A stretch of DNA of 64,000 bases from Pseudomonadota bacterium (GCA_023442945.1 JAEZWW010000005.1:131505-195504); one strand, 5' to 3'; counted from the first letter of the stretch, positions 18,691-28,115 are shown. Made by a program: numbers and translations. The notes: generated by a model from the sequence alone, not told the origin.

Positions 18691-19599
18691 TCAGCCCTGA
18701 TGGCGCAGCGCCGCGCGCAGGCCGGCGCCGATCTCGGGCCGCTCGGCAAACGGGTCGGGCGGGTTCTGGATGGCCAGGATCGCGTCGGTGCGCGACTTCA
18801 CGTTGCCCAGCGCCTTGGGGTGGCTGTAGATGTAGAACTGGTCTTGCTCGATCGCGTCGAACACCTGCTGCGCCACCTCGGCCGCCGTCACCTTGCCGCT
18901 GGTCACGGCCTTGTCGGTCTGCGCCTGGCTGATGCGCTGCGACGCCGTCATCTCGCCCGCCGGCATACCGTCCGGGCGGTTGCGTTCGCTGTGACTGATG
19001 CCCGTGGCCACGAAGTACGGGCACAGCACGCTGGCGCTGATCTGGTCGGTGACCAGGCGCAGGTCCTGGTACAGCGTTTCGGTCAGCGCCACCACGGCGT
19101 GCTTGCTGACGTTGTAGATACCCATGTTCGGCGGCGTCAGCAGGCCGGCCATGCTGGCGGTGTTGACGATGTGGCCCTGGTACGCCGGGTTGCGGCGCGC
19201 CTCGTCCAACATCATGGGCGTGAAGCCGCGCACGCCGTTGATGACGCCCCACAGGTTGACGCCCAGCACCCATTCCCAGTCCTTGACCGTGTTCTCCCAG
19301 ATCAGGCCGCCGGCGCCCACGCCCGCGTTGTTGAACACGAAGTGCGGCGCGCCAAACTCTTCCTTCACGTGCTGGGCCAGCAGGTCCATCACCGCCGGCT
19401 GGCTGACGTCGATGCGGCGCGCCAGCGTCTTGGCGCCCAGCGCCTGGATTTCCGCCTCGGCCGCGGCCAGCGCGTCGGGCTGGATGTCCACCAGCACCAC
19501 GTTCATGCCGCGCCGCGCCGCGATGCGCGCGCATTCCAGCCCGAAGCCCGAACCGGCGCCGGTCAGCACGGCGGTCTTGCCTTGGAAATCCTGAATCAT
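18691..19599 (-). CDS. Short-chain dehydrogenase/reductase
   Basis: A 302-residue classical SDR oxidoreductase. The NAD(P)-binding motif is TGAGSGFG at about residues 11-18, the acidic residue in VLVDI suggests NAD preference, FNNAGVGAGG is the NNAG motif and YNVSK the catalytic Tyr-x-x-x-Lys, with the Ser in VNTASMAG. It is longer than core SDRs (about 250), with a C-terminal extension. The start MIQDFQGK at 19599 is supported by GAGAGGT upstream. It is divergent from the LysR regulator (149 bp apart), which may control it. Confidence 0.88.
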   Translation of the reverse strand: MIQDFQGKTAVLTGAGSGFGLECARIAARRGMNVVLVDIQPDALAAAEAEIQALGAKTLARRIDVSQPAVMDLLAQHVKEEFGAPHFVFNNAGVGAGGLIWENTVKDWEWVLGVNLWGVINGVRGFTPMMLDEARRNPAYQGHIVNTASMAGLLTPPNMGIYNVSKHAVVALTETLYQDLRLVTDQISASVLCPYFVATGISHSERNRPDGMPAGEMTASQRISQAQTDKAVTSGKVTAAEVAQQVFDAIEQDQFYIYSHPKALGNVKSRTDAILAIQNPPDPFAERPEIGAGLRAALRHQG

Positions 19600-19748
19600 C
19601 GATGACCTCTCATGACGGGCGGTTGCCCGGGAAGTACACAAAGGGCGCGCCAACAAAGTCGCCCTTCCAACGCCTGCATTGGAGCGCGAAACGCCGGTCC
19701 CGCATGTCATGCGCGCGACGGCGGGGCCCCTTGCGCTATTGTCCGGGC

Positions 19749-20807
19749 ATGGACCTGCGTTCGCTGCGCTACTTCATCGCCGTGCTGGAGGCGGGCAGCC
19801 TGTCGCGCGCGGCCGGCAGTCTGTTCGTCGCCCAACCGGCGCTGACGGCACAGATCAAGAAGCTTGAGGCCGAGCTGGGGGCCCAGCTGTTCGAGCGCTC
19901 CCACGCCGGCGTCACCCCCACGCCCGCAGGCCTGCAGCTTTACGACGACGCCCGCCGCCTATTGAGCGATGCAGCCGCCATGCGCGATCGCATCCAACGT
20001 CTGCCCGAAGGGCCGGAAGGCTCGGTCACTGTGGCTGTGCCGTTTCTGCTGGCGTCACTGCTGATGGGGCCAGTGTTGGCGGCGCTGAAGCGCTCCCATC
20101 CACGCATCCGTGTGTTTGTGCTGGATGGGCTCAGCCTGACGGTGCGCAAGGCCATGCTGGAGCGCCGCGCCGACATCGGGCTGCTGGTGGACACGCCCCA
20201 GTTAGAAGGCCTGCGCTGCCGGCCGTTTGCACGCGAATCCATGTTCTTGTGTGGCCACGACACCGACGGCCAGTTGAGCCGTTTGCTGCGCCCGGTCCGG
20301 GGCGCGGCGCGAGGTGGCGCCAAGGCGCCGGCCGTCCGTGCGCAAAGCGCTATCGCCTTCGCCGCCGCCGCGGCCTTGCCGCTGGTGTTGCAGTCGCGGC
20401 GCTATTCGATCCGGCAGCACGTCGAGGACACCGCCGCCGACAACGACATCGCGCTCAACATCGTGCATGAACATGACTCCGCCCGCGTAATCCGCTCGCT
20501 CTATCTGTGTGGCGCGGGCTTCACCATCACCCCGGCCTGTGCGCTGTCGGACAACCCGTCGCGAGACACGTCCTGGGTGGTCGCGCGGGTGGTTGATCCG
20601 GAGCTGTCACGCCAGTACACGCTGGCCACGTCCGTCACCGCGCCGGACGCGGCCACGCAGGTGGTGATCGACACCCTGACCGCGGTCGCGCGGCAGATGA
20701 TCGCCAACGGGCAATGGGCGGCGCGCTGGACTGGCGGCGCGCGGCCCAAGGCCCCGGTGACTGGCGCACCCGCGCCCCCGGCCCGGGAGCACCGGCGACT
20801 GAACTGA
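19749..20807 (+). CDS. LysR-family transcriptional regulator
   Basis: A 352-residue regulator. N-terminal winged HTH (MDLRSLRYFIAVLEAGSLSR, then AGSLFVAQPALTAQIKKLE) and a C-terminal periplasmic-binding-protein-like effector domain (SVTVAVPFLLASLLMGPVL). It is about 50 residues longer than the family norm, due to a mid-protein Ala/Arg-rich loop (about residues 180-205) and a Pro-rich tail. The ATG at 19749 is chosen because the HTH starts there. There is no Shine-Dalgarno; a TATTGT lies 6 bp upstream, so a leaderless transcript is possible. It sits between the divergent SDR and the downstream acyl-CoA operon, either of which may be its target. Confidence 0.9.
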   Translation: MDLRSLRYFIAVLEAGSLSRAAGSLFVAQPALTAQIKKLEAELGAQLFERSHAGVTPTPAGLQLYDDARRLLSDAAAMRDRIQRLPEGPEGSVTVAVPFLLASLLMGPVLAALKRSHPRIRVFVLDGLSLTVRKAMLERRADIGLLVDTPQLEGLRCRPFARESMFLCGHDTDGQLSRLLRPVRGAARGGAKAPAVRAQSAIAFAAAAALPLVLQSRRYSIRQHVEDTAADNDIALNIVHEHDSARVIRSLYLCGAGFTITPACALSDNPSRDTSWVVARVVDPELSRQYTLATSVTAPDAATQVVIDTLTAVARQMIANGQWAARWTGGARPKAPVTGAPAPPAREHRRLN

Positions 20808-20872
20808 CGACCAGCACCGCAAACACGGCCCGCGGTCGCAGCGCAGAGCGTCAACGCTAAGGCCATCACTTC

Positions 20873-20894
20873 TGCTGATGTCTTCGCATCAGCA
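20873..20894. promoter_or_regulatory. Inverted repeat TGCTGATG-N6-CATCAGCA upstream of acyl-CoA synthetase
   Basis: A perfect 8 bp inverted repeat (20873-20880 and 20887-20894) in the 149 bp gap between the LysR gene and the acyl-CoA synthetase gene. It could be an operator for the LysR protein or a hairpin ending the LysR transcript; there is no T tract immediately after. Confidence 0.45.
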
Positions 20895-20956
20895 ATCGGT
20901 ATTTCTCTGATCTTCACCGTTCTGGGACAGTGCACCCACAACGCACGGAGACAGCC

Positions 20957-22537
20957 ATGAACACCCCCCAAAACAGCTCGGGCCCCACCGTCACCAACGT
21001 CGGTGCGCTGGTCGCCAAAAGCGCGCGCCACCACGCCGCCAGCATCGCCGTACTGAGCCACGGTCGCGCGATGACATATGCAGAGCTGGAGCGCCGTTCC
21101 AACCGCCTGGCCAACGCGCTGCTGGGTTTGGGCCTCACGCGGGGCGACCGGGTTGGAATCTATTTGCCCAACTGCGCCGAAATCGTGGAGGTTGAGATCG
21201 CCTGCTACAAGGCCGCGTTGGTCAAGGCGCCGTTCAACGTCCGCCTGTCGCCGGCCGAGGTAGGCGAGATTGCCGCCAACAGCGACGCGGCCGTCATCGT
21301 CACCACGGCCGACTGGGCGGAAGCCATCGCGCCCCACCTGTGTGGCCCGACGCGCCCTCGCCTGCTGCTGGTCGACCACGCCGGCGACGCAGGATACGAG
21401 GCTGCGCTGACAGCAGCCAGTGACCGGTTTGAAGCGGTGAGCGTGTGCGCAGGCGACCTGGCGGTGTTGCACTACACCTCCGGCTCGTCCGGCGTGCTGA
21501 AGGCCGCGATGCAGACCTTCGGCAACCGCCTGGCGCAGTTGCGCAAGTTTCTGGTGCGCGCCGAGGGCATGGGGCGTGGCCACATCCTCGGCCTGGTCGG
21601 CCCGATCACCCACGCGTCGGGGATGCAGCTGGTGCCGGCGCTGTGCAGCGGCGTGACGATCCGCTTGTTCGCCAGCTTTGAGCCCGAGCGCTTCATCGCC
21701 GACATGCGCACCGACCGAGTCACCCACACCTTCATGGTGCCGACCATGATCAACATGCTGCTGGGCCAACTGGCTGGCCAGTACCGGCCCCTGCCCGACC
21801 TGCTGCGGCTGGGCTACGGCGCGGCGCCGATGGCGCCGGCGCGCATTCTGCAGGCGATGGACGTGTTCGGGCCGGTGCTGGCGCAAGGCTACGGCGCAGG
21901 CGAAACCACGTCGGGCGTGTGCGGCCTGTCGGCCGAGGACCACCTGATTGCGCGGGCCACGTGCCCGCAGCGGCTCGCATCCTGCGGACGCCCTCTGTTG
22001 GAGTGCGATGTCCAGGTGCTGGACGACACCGGCCAACCGGTGGGCATTGGCGAGATCGGTGAAATCGTGGTGGGCGGCGAAGACGTGTTCGCCGGCTACT
22101 GGCGCGCCCCCGAGCTGACGGCCGAAGTGCTGAAGCAAGGCCGCTACCACACCGGCGATCTGGCGCGCACCGACGAGGACGGCTACGTCTACATCGTTGA
22201 CCGCAAGAAGGACATGGTGATCAGCGGTGGTTTTAACGTCTACCCGTCCGAGGTGGAGGCCGTTCTGTTCCAGCATGAAGCCATTCAGGAAGCCTGCGTC
22301 TTTGCGATTCCCGACGACAAGTGGGGCGAGGCCGTGGCGGCGCACGTGGTGCTCAAACCGGGCCAGGGTATTGGTGCCGAGGCGATTGATGCCTTCTGCA
22401 ACGACCGGCTGGCTGGCTTCAAACGACCACGCCACATCGAATTCGTCCAGACGCTGCCCAAGAACCCCAACGGCAAGGTCATGCGCAAGTCGGTGCAGGC
22501 GCCGTACTGGGCCGGTCAATCGCGCATGGTGGCTTGA
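20957..22537 (+). CDS. AMP-forming acyl-CoA synthetase/ligase
   Basis: A 526-residue ANL-superfamily enzyme that activates a carboxylic acid to acyl-AMP and then acyl-CoA. Visible motifs: LHYTSGSSGVLKAA (P-loop-like A3; the usual Lys of the PKG/PKA motif is preceded by Leu rather than Pro), GYGAGETT (A5), YHTGDLARTDEDGY (A7), VDRKKDMVISGGFNVYPSE (A8) and the C-terminal catalytic Lys in PKNPNGKVMRK. ATG at 20957 has GGAG upstream. First gene of an operon with an acyl-CoA dehydrogenase and a Bug binding protein. Substrate not determinable; a medium-chain or aromatic acid is plausible. Confidence 0.9.
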   Translation: MNTPQNSSGPTVTNVGALVAKSARHHAASIAVLSHGRAMTYAELERRSNRLANALLGLGLTRGDRVGIYLPNCAEIVEVEIACYKAALVKAPFNVRLSPAEVGEIAANSDAAVIVTTADWAEAIAPHLCGPTRPRLLLVDHAGDAGYEAALTAASDRFEAVSVCAGDLAVLHYTSGSSGVLKAAMQTFGNRLAQLRKFLVRAEGMGRGHILGLVGPITHASGMQLVPALCSGVTIRLFASFEPERFIADMRTDRVTHTFMVPTMINMLLGQLAGQYRPLPDLLRLGYGAAPMAPARILQAMDVFGPVLAQGYGAGETTSGVCGLSAEDHLIARATCPQRLASCGRPLLECDVQVLDDTGQPVGIGEIGEIVVGGEDVFAGYWRAPELTAEVLKQGRYHTGDLARTDEDGYVYIVDRKKDMVISGGFNVYPSEVEAVLFQHEAIQEACVFAIPDDKWGEAVAAHVVLKPGQGIGAEAIDAFCNDRLAGFKRPRHIEFVQTLPKNPNGKVMRKSVQAPYWAGQSRMVA

Positions 22538-22558
22538 AGCCGCTGCAGGAGAACCCGC

Positions 22559-23806
22559 ATGAATGCCCCCACCGCATCCGCCGATCTGGCCGATCCCGCA
22601 CAAACCGCTGCCGTCAGCGCCCCCGTGTTCTCGGGGCCCTTTGAAGGCTCCGAACGCGCGGCACAACTCATCGAGGCGGTGAAAACCTTCCTGAATGGCG
22701 AACTGGCCGATCTGGCGCGTGAGCATGGCATCGACCACGAGCACGCCGCCGACCGCGAGCTGCTGCGGCGCGTCTGGCAACGCTCGCGCGCGCTGGGCTT
22801 CTACGGCATGACGCTGCCGACGAAGATGGGCGGCCTGGGCCTGTCGACGCTGGACCACGTGTTGGTCAAGGAGGCGATTTACCGCACCGGGTCGCCGTTT
22901 GCGCCCCATGTCTTTGGCGAGTTGAGCGGGCCCCCGCGCGTGGGTGCATTGGCGCGCTCTGCCACACCGCACCAGATGGCGCAATTCATCCTGCCGGTGG
23001 CGCAGGCCGAAAAGGCCATCTGCTTCGCGCTGACAGAAGCCGGTGCCGGCTCCGACGCCGGTGCCTTGCAGACCCGCGCGGTGCGCGACGGAGACGACTA
23101 CGTGCTCACCGGGCGCAAGCGCTTCATCTCAGGCTCACCCTTCGCCGACGCCGCGGTGTTGATGGCATCGACCGCCAGCGACCCGGCGCAGCGCGAAATC
23201 TCGGCCTTCTTTGTGGACTTTGACACCCCGGGCGTGCGCGTGGAAGCCGGCTACAAAACCATGGCCGGGCAAAGCACCACGGGCGATATTGTTTTCGACG
23301 GCGCCCGCGTCCCTGCCGCCAATCTGATCGGCGAACCCGGCCGTGGCCTGGGCCTCGCCCTGGGGCGCATTTCGGTCAACCGCCTGCTGCACTGCCCAGC
23401 CATGATCGGCCTGGCCACGGTGGCGCTGCAGGACGCGCGCGACTACGCCTTGCAGCGGCGCCAGTTCGGACGCCCCATCGCGCAGTTCCAGAGCATCCAG
23501 CACACGTTGGCCGACATGGCGACCGACTTGGCCGCCGCGCGCGCCTTGATGCTCGGCACCGCGCGGCAACTCGACGCCGGCGCCGACGGCCGCGCTGAGA
23601 CGGCGATGGCCAAGCTATTCTGCTCCGAAACCGCGTTCCGCGTGGCCGACCGCGCGGTGCAGATCCATGGCGGCGAAGGCATCGTGCAAGGCCGCCGGGT
23701 GGAGTTTTTGTTCCGTCTTCTGCGCATGTACCGGGTGTTGACCGGCACCAGCGAAATCCAGAAGAACGCCATCGCCAAGGCGCTGCTGGGCGACGAACCC
23801 ACGTGA
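22559..23806 (+). CDS. Acyl-CoA dehydrogenase family protein
   Basis: A 415-residue FAD enzyme. It shows the ACAD pattern: CFALTEAGAGSDAGAL (substrate/FAD contact), GRKRFISG, FDGARVPAANLIGEPGRGL, then YALQRRQFGRPIAQFQ and QIHGGEGIVQG near the C-terminus, with RVLTGTSEIQKN as the final helix motif. AGGAG precedes the ATG. It lies 21 bp after the acyl-CoA synthetase, so it likely desaturates the CoA ester made by that enzyme, passing electrons to ETF. Confidence 0.92.
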   Translation: MNAPTASADLADPAQTAAVSAPVFSGPFEGSERAAQLIEAVKTFLNGELADLAREHGIDHEHAADRELLRRVWQRSRALGFYGMTLPTKMGGLGLSTLDHVLVKEAIYRTGSPFAPHVFGELSGPPRVGALARSATPHQMAQFILPVAQAEKAICFALTEAGAGSDAGALQTRAVRDGDDYVLTGRKRFISGSPFADAAVLMASTASDPAQREISAFFVDFDTPGVRVEAGYKTMAGQSTTGDIVFDGARVPAANLIGEPGRGLGLALGRISVNRLLHCPAMIGLATVALQDARDYALQRRQFGRPIAQFQSIQHTLADMATDLAAARALMLGTARQLDAGADGRAETAMAKLFCSETAFRVADRAVQIHGGEGIVQGRRVEFLFRLLRMYRVLTGTSEIQKNAIAKALLGDEPT

Positions 23807-23843
23807 ATCGCACGCCACGAATACCCTACAGGAGACCTGACAG

Positions 23844-24833
23844 ATGACCGCCATTTCTCGCCGCGCCCTGCTACAGGGCGCCCTCGCCTCCGCCTTGGTG
23901 CCTGCCGCCGGATTCGCCCGCGCCTCTGCCCCCAAGGACTACCCGACCCGCGCCATCAAGTGGGTGTTGCCCTACCTGGCCGGCACCGGCCCGGACAACA
24001 CGGCGCGCATCCTGGCCGATGCGGTCTCGCCTCTGCTGGGTCAGCCCGTGGTGATCGAAAACCGCGGCGGCGCCGCCGGCAACATCGGCGCGCGCATGGT
24101 CGCCAACGCCGCGCCCGATGGCTACACCTGGATCTATTCCGCCGCGCCGATGGCAGCCAACATGCGCATGTTCAAGCAGCCCGGCTACGACGCACTGAAG
24201 GACTTCCGACACGTGATGCGCGTCGCCAGCTCGGATATCCTTCTGGTCGTCAACGCGGCCTCCGGCATCCAGACCCTGGACGAATTGCTGGCACGCCTGC
24301 GCGCCACACCGGGCCAGACGAATTACGCGTCCGGCGGCGTCGGCACGCCCTCGCACCTGGGCGTGGAGATGATGCTGATGTCCACGCACACCCAGGCGCT
24401 ACACGTGCCCTACAAAGGCGCGTCGGAGATCATTAACGCGGTGCTGGGCAAGCAGGTCAGCTTTGGCATGCCGATCTTTTCTGTCGCGCTGTCGCAGATC
24501 CAGGCTGGCAAGCTGCGCGCTCTGGCCGTGGCAGGCAACCGCCGCAACCCGATGCTGCCCGATGTCCCGACGCTCGGCGAGCTGGGCGTCAAGGGGATGG
24601 AACTGACGTCGTGGGGCGGCGTCTCGGTCCCGGCGAACACGCCGGACGATATCGTCACCCGCATCCGCGGCGCCTTCGACGCCGCGCTCAAGCAACCCGC
24701 AGTGGTGACCCTGCTCGAAAAACAAGGCGGCCGCCTCGACATTCAGGACAGCGCGACCTACACCAAAGGCTTCACGCAGGAAATCGCGTTCACCGAAACC
24801 ATGATGAAGCGGCTGGGCCTGCAACCGATCTGA
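23844..24833 (+). CDS. Bug-family extracytoplasmic solute receptor (tripartite tricarboxylate transporter type)
   Basis: A 329-residue periplasmic binding protein. The signal peptide begins ISRRALLQGALASAL, with the twin Arg suggesting Tat export. The mature part has the Bug hallmarks YPTRAIKWVLPY, PVVIENRGGAAGNIGAR, DGYTWIY, LHVPYKGASEIINAVLG and LPDVPTLGELG. Such receptors are greatly expanded in Burkholderiales and usually lack a dedicated membrane component nearby, as here. Last gene of the acyl-CoA synthetase/dehydrogenase operon, so the ligand is probably the acid activated by that operon. Confidence 0.93.
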   Translation: MTAISRRALLQGALASALVPAAGFARASAPKDYPTRAIKWVLPYLAGTGPDNTARILADAVSPLLGQPVVIENRGGAAGNIGARMVANAAPDGYTWIYSAAPMAANMRMFKQPGYDALKDFRHVMRVASSDILLVVNAASGIQTLDELLARLRATPGQTNYASGGVGTPSHLGVEMMLMSTHTQALHVPYKGASEIINAVLGKQVSFGMPIFSVALSQIQAGKLRALAVAGNRRNPMLPDVPTLGELGVKGMELTSWGGVSVPANTPDDIVTRIRGAFDAALKQPAVVTLLEKQGGRLDIQDSATYTKGFTQEIAFTETMMKRLGLQPI

Positions 24834-24851
24834 GACGCTGCGCCAACGGCC

Positions 24852-26519
24852 TCAGGTCGGTCTCGCCCGGTCGATCACGGCCTGGAAGTCGGTGCCCGCG
24901 CCCAGCGTGCCAAACACGTCGTGGCGCGTCGCCAGGCGCGAATCGCAGAAAGCGCCGACCACCGCCGCCGGCGCCGTTTGGGCCAGCAGCGCGCCCTGCA
25001 CCGTCAGCGCCACGTTGCGCGCCAGGCTGCGGGCCGTGCCTTCGGTGGCCTGCACGTCCAGCAAGGTGGGCACGGCGTCGATCATGCGGTCCAGCGCGGC
25101 GTGCTGGCCGCGCGCGGGGGCCAGCTCCTGCATCAGCGCGTCCGTCACGTCGCCTTTGCGCATGGCGCGCAGCAAATCCAGCGCCATGATGTTGCCGGCG
25201 CCTTCCCAGATGCTGTTGAGCGGCATCTCGCGGTAGATGCGGGCCAGCACGCCTTCACCGCCCTCTTCCACGTAGCCGTTGCCGCCCAGGCATTCCATGG
25301 CTTCCTGCGCGAACAGGCTGCCGCGCTTGCAGATCCAGAACTTGGCGATCGGCGTGAGCACGCGCGACAGCAGCTCTTCGCGCGCGTCGTCCTTGCGGTC
25401 AAAAGTGCGTGCCAGCCGCATGGAAAGAGCGCAAGCAGCTTCGCTTTCAATAGCAAGATCGGCCAGCACGTTCTGCATCAGCGCGTGCTCGACCAGCGGC
25501 TTGCCGAAGGCCTGGCGCTGCTGCGTGTGGTGGATGGCCTGGCTGAGCGCCTGGCGCATCAGGCCGCTGGTGCCCAAAGCGCAGTCCAGCCGCGTCATCG
25601 TGCCCATGGCCAGGATCTGCGGCACGCCCCGGCCTTCTTCGCCGACCAGCCAGGCGCTGGCGCCGTCGAATTCGACTTCGGAGCTGGCGTTGGCCTTGTT
25701 GCCCAGCTTGTCCTTCAGGCGCTGGATGCGCAGGCCGTTGCGAGAACCGCTACCGGAGGGGCTCATCCATTCCGGCAACACGCGCGGCAGGAAGAAGCAC
25801 GACAGCCCCGCCGGCGCCTGCGCCAGCACCAGAAAGGCGTCGCACATCGGCGCCGAGAAGAACCACTTGTGCCCCGTCAACCGGTAACGCGCGCCCCAGG
25901 CGTCGTCGCCATCGCGCACCGCCTGCGTCGTGTTGGCGCGCACGTCGGAACCGCCCTGCTTCTCGGTCATACCCATGCCCATGGTCACGCCGGGCTTGTC
26001 GCGCCACAGCTTCAAGGCCGGGTCGTACGCGCGCGCCGCCAGCTTGGGCGCCCAGTCGGCGTAGATGGGCGGGTTGTCACGCAGCGCCGGCGTGACCGCG
26101 TAGGTCATCGAGATCGGGCACAGGATGGACGGCTCCAGCTCGGTGAACAGCATGAAGCCGGCCGCGCGCTGCGCGTGCGCGTGGCCCGTGGCCTGCGCTT
26201 CGGGCGCGTACGGCGTGCCGTGCAGGCCGGCCTGCGTGGCCGCGGCCATGAGCGCGTGGTAGGCGGGGTGGAATTCGACCTCGTCCACCCGGCGGCCCTG
26301 CCGGTCGTGCGTGTGCAGCTGCGGCGTGTGCACGTTGGCCAGGCGCGCCTGCTGCTGCATGGCGGCGCTGCCCGCCAGCGCGCCCAGATCCGTCAGCGCG
26401 TCGGTGCCCAGGCCCGGCGCGTTGAAGCGCAGCGCGTCCTGCAGGGCGCGGTTCGTGGTGAACAGGTTGGTGTCGGCCAGCAGCGTGGGCTGGTTGAAGA
26501 CTTCGTGCGTGGTGGCCAT
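24852..26519 (-). CDS. aidB: AidB-like acyl-CoA dehydrogenase
   Basis: A 555-residue ACAD-fold flavoprotein, close in length to E. coli AidB (541). N-terminus FNQPTLLADTNLF is typical of AidB. Further motifs are MGMTEKQGGSDVRANTT, GHKWFFSAPM, RLKDKLGNKANASSEVEF, ECLGGNGYVEEG and NSIWEGAGNIMALDLLR. AidB protects against alkylation damage in E. coli, but many homologues may be isovaleryl-CoA-type dehydrogenases, so the role is open. AGGAGG lies just upstream of ATG 26519. It carries a repeat-like DNA stretch in frame at about residues 354-373. First of the genes transcribed leftward here; the CurA-like gene is immediately upstream. Confidence 0.88.
   Translation of the reverse strand: MATTHEVFNQPTLLADTNLFTTNRALQDALRFNAPGLGTDALTDLGALAGSAAMQQQARLANVHTPQLHTHDRQGRRVDEVEFHPAYHALMAAATQAGLHGTPYAPEAQATGHAHAQRAAGFMLFTELEPSILCPISMTYAVTPALRDNPPIYADWAPKLAARAYDPALKLWRDKPGVTMGMGMTEKQGGSDVRANTTQAVRDGDDAWGARYRLTGHKWFFSAPMCDAFLVLAQAPAGLSCFFLPRVLPEWMSPSGSGSRNGLRIQRLKDKLGNKANASSEVEFDGASAWLVGEEGRGVPQILAMGTMTRLDCALGTSGLMRQALSQAIHHTQQRQAFGKPLVEHALMQNVLADLAIESEAACALSMRLARTFDRKDDAREELLSRVLTPIAKFWICKRGSLFAQEAMECLGGNGYVEEGGEGVLARIYREMPLNSIWEGAGNIMALDLLRAMRKGDVTDALMQELAPARGQHAALDRMIDAVPTLLDVQATEGTARSLARNVALTVQGALLAQTAPAAVVGAFCDSRLATRHDVFGTLGAGTDFQAVIDRARPT
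25400..25457 (+). repeat. Possible dispersed-repeat remnant inside aidB (in frame)
   Basis: AGAGCGCAAGCAGCTTCGCT followed by TTTCAATAGCAAG matches the right half of the dispersed repeat well; the left half is poor. It is translated as part of an Ala/Ser-rich helix. It may be chance. Confidence 0.35.
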
Positions 26520-26544
26520 GGGGACCTCCTGAGACCGGGTTTGG

Positions 26545-27561
26545 TCAGACCAGCTTGACCAGCTGCTTGCCGAAGTTCTTGCCTTTGAGCAAGCCCAGGA
26601 AAGCCTCCGGCGCGGCCTCGATGCCCTGGGCGATGGTTTCGCGCGGCTTCAGCTTGCCCTGCGCGACCAGGGTGCCCAGCTCCTGCAGCGCCTGCGGCCA
26701 CACCTCCATGTGTTCGCTGACGATGAAGCCTTCGATCTTCAGGCGGTTGACCAGGATCAGGGCCGGGTTCTGCAGCGCCAGCGGCGCGCCGTCGTAGCCG
26801 GCGATCATGCCGCACACGGCGATGCGGGCGAAGGCGTTGGTGCGCAGCAGCACGGCGTCGAGGATGTAGCCGCCGACGTTCTCAAAGTACCCATCAATGC
26901 CCTTCGGGCACGCTTCCTTCAGCGCCTTGGCCATGGCCTTGACGTCGCCGTGCTCGCGGTAGTCGATGCAGGCGTCGAAGTGCAGTTCTTCGACGGCGTA
27001 CTGGCACTTTTCGGGTCCGCCGGCGATGCCGACCACGCGGCAGCCGCGCGCTTTGGCCAGCGCGGCGTAGGCACTGCCGACGGCGCCGGTGGCGGCGCTG
27101 ACGACCACGGTATCACCGGCCTTGGGGTTGATGATCTGCGTCAGCCCGTACCAGGCGGTGACGCCCGGCATGCCGACGGCGCCCAGGTAGTACGACAACG
27201 GCACGTGCGTGGTGTCGACCTTGCGCAGCAGGCCCGGCGCGTTGCCGTCGACCACGCTGTATTCCTGCCAGCCGCCCATGCCCACGACCGGGTCGCCGGC
27301 CTTGAACTTCGGGTGGCGCGATTCGACCACCTCGCCCACGGTGCCGCCCAGCATCACCTCACCCAGCGGCTGCGGTGTGGCGTAGCTCTTGCTGTCGTTC
27401 ATGCGGCCGCGCATGTACGGGTCCAGACTCAGGTAGTGGTGGCGCACCAGCACCTGGCCGTCGGCCAGCGCGGGGGTGTCGCTGGTGAGCAGCTTGAAGT
27501 TGGACGCGGTGGCCTCGGCTTCAGGCCGGTTGTCCAGAACGATGTGGCGGTTACTTGGCAT
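26545..27561 (-). CDS. NADPH-dependent enone reductase, MDR superfamily (CurA/LTB4DH type)
   Basis: A 338-residue zinc-free medium-chain reductase. N-terminus NRHIVLDNRPEAEA, then YLSLDPYMRGRMND, is characteristic of the CurA/leukotriene-B4-12-hydroxydehydrogenase group. The cofactor site AATGAVGSAYAALAKARGC is near the middle, with GIAGGPEKC following. It reduces alpha,beta-unsaturated ketones or similar enones using NADPH. ATG 27561 is preceded by AAAGGA. Upstream on the same strand lies a dispersed repeat and then a thioesterase gene. Confidence 0.9.
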   Translation of the reverse strand: MPSNRHIVLDNRPEAEATASNFKLLTSDTPALADGQVLVRHHYLSLDPYMRGRMNDSKSYATPQPLGEVMLGGTVGEVVESRHPKFKAGDPVVGMGGWQEYSVVDGNAPGLLRKVDTTHVPLSYYLGAVGMPGVTAWYGLTQIINPKAGDTVVVSAATGAVGSAYAALAKARGCRVVGIAGGPEKCQYAVEELHFDACIDYREHGDVKAMAKALKEACPKGIDGYFENVGGYILDAVLLRTNAFARIAVCGMIAGYDGAPLALQNPALILVNRLKIEGFIVSEHMEVWPQALQELGTLVAQGKLKPRETIAQGIEAAPEAFLGLLKGKNFGKQLVKLV

Positions 27562-27570
27562 GGCGAATCC

Positions 27571-27637
27571 TTTGCTATTGATTGAGTAGCTGCCTGCGCA
27601 GGTGGTTGTAGGGCAAGAGGCCGAAAATGCTTGAATC
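27571..27637 (-). repeat. Comamonadaceae-type intergenic repeat, copy (minus)
   Basis: Reverse-orientation copy: GCTATTGATTGAGTAGCTG, then CCTGCGCAGGTGGTTGTAGG, then GCAAGAGGCCGAAAATG. It lies between the thioesterase stop and the CurA-like start, and it provides the sequence just upstream of that gene's ribosome site. Confidence 0.82.
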
Positions 27638-27646
27638 TTCCCCGGA

Positions 27647-28084
27647 TCAGTCCGTGGACAGCTTGCCCGGCTGGTCGCCTTGCGGCTCGGCCGGCGGGAC
27701 GTACTTGAAGGTGCCGGTGGCGTGCGCGCACAGCTGGCCGTCGGCACCGAAGACGGAGCCTTCGACGAACGCCATCGACCGCGTGCGGTGCAGCAGCTTG
27801 CCGTGGCTGACCAGCGGCTGGCCTTCGCGCGCGATGGCGGGGCGCACAAAGCTGGTCTTCATCTCGATGGTGACGACACCCCAGCCCAGGTTGGCGCTGC
27901 GCGCGGCGGTGGCCAGGGTCACGTCCAGCAGCGTCATCAGCGCGCCGCCGTGCGTCACGCCGTGCGAATTGAAATGTTCGGGGCGCACGGCAAAGTGCAG
28001 CGTGGATTCACCGCCTTCAAAGCGCTCGAGCGTGAAACCGAGGTGGTGCACAAAGGGAATCACGGCGCCGAAGTTCAAACCCAT
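27647..28084 (-). CDS. PaaI-type hotdog-fold thioesterase
   Basis: A 145-residue hotdog-fold acyl-CoA thioesterase. The family signature HGVTHGGALMTLLDV lies near residue 45 and the middle strand VVTIEMKTSFVRPA follows. Probably hydrolyses excess or aberrant CoA esters of the surrounding pathways. It starts 31 bp after the upstream SDR stop, so the two are probably co-transcribed. Confidence 0.88.
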   Translation of the reverse strand: MGLNFGAVIPFVHHLGFTLERFEGGESTLHFAVRPEHFNSHGVTHGGALMTLLDVTLATAARSANLGWGVVTIEMKTSFVRPAIAREGQPLVSHGKLLHRTRSMAFVEGSVFGADGQLCAHATGTFKYVPPAEPQGDQPGKLSTD

Positions 28085-28115
28085 GCGCGCGCTCCCGTCC
28101 GGTGGCCCCGCCGCA

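Noticed and set aside
20501..22984. 827-codon minus-strand frame opposite the acyl-CoA synthetase
   Set aside because: Antisense to a protein with all ANL motifs; no ribosome site.
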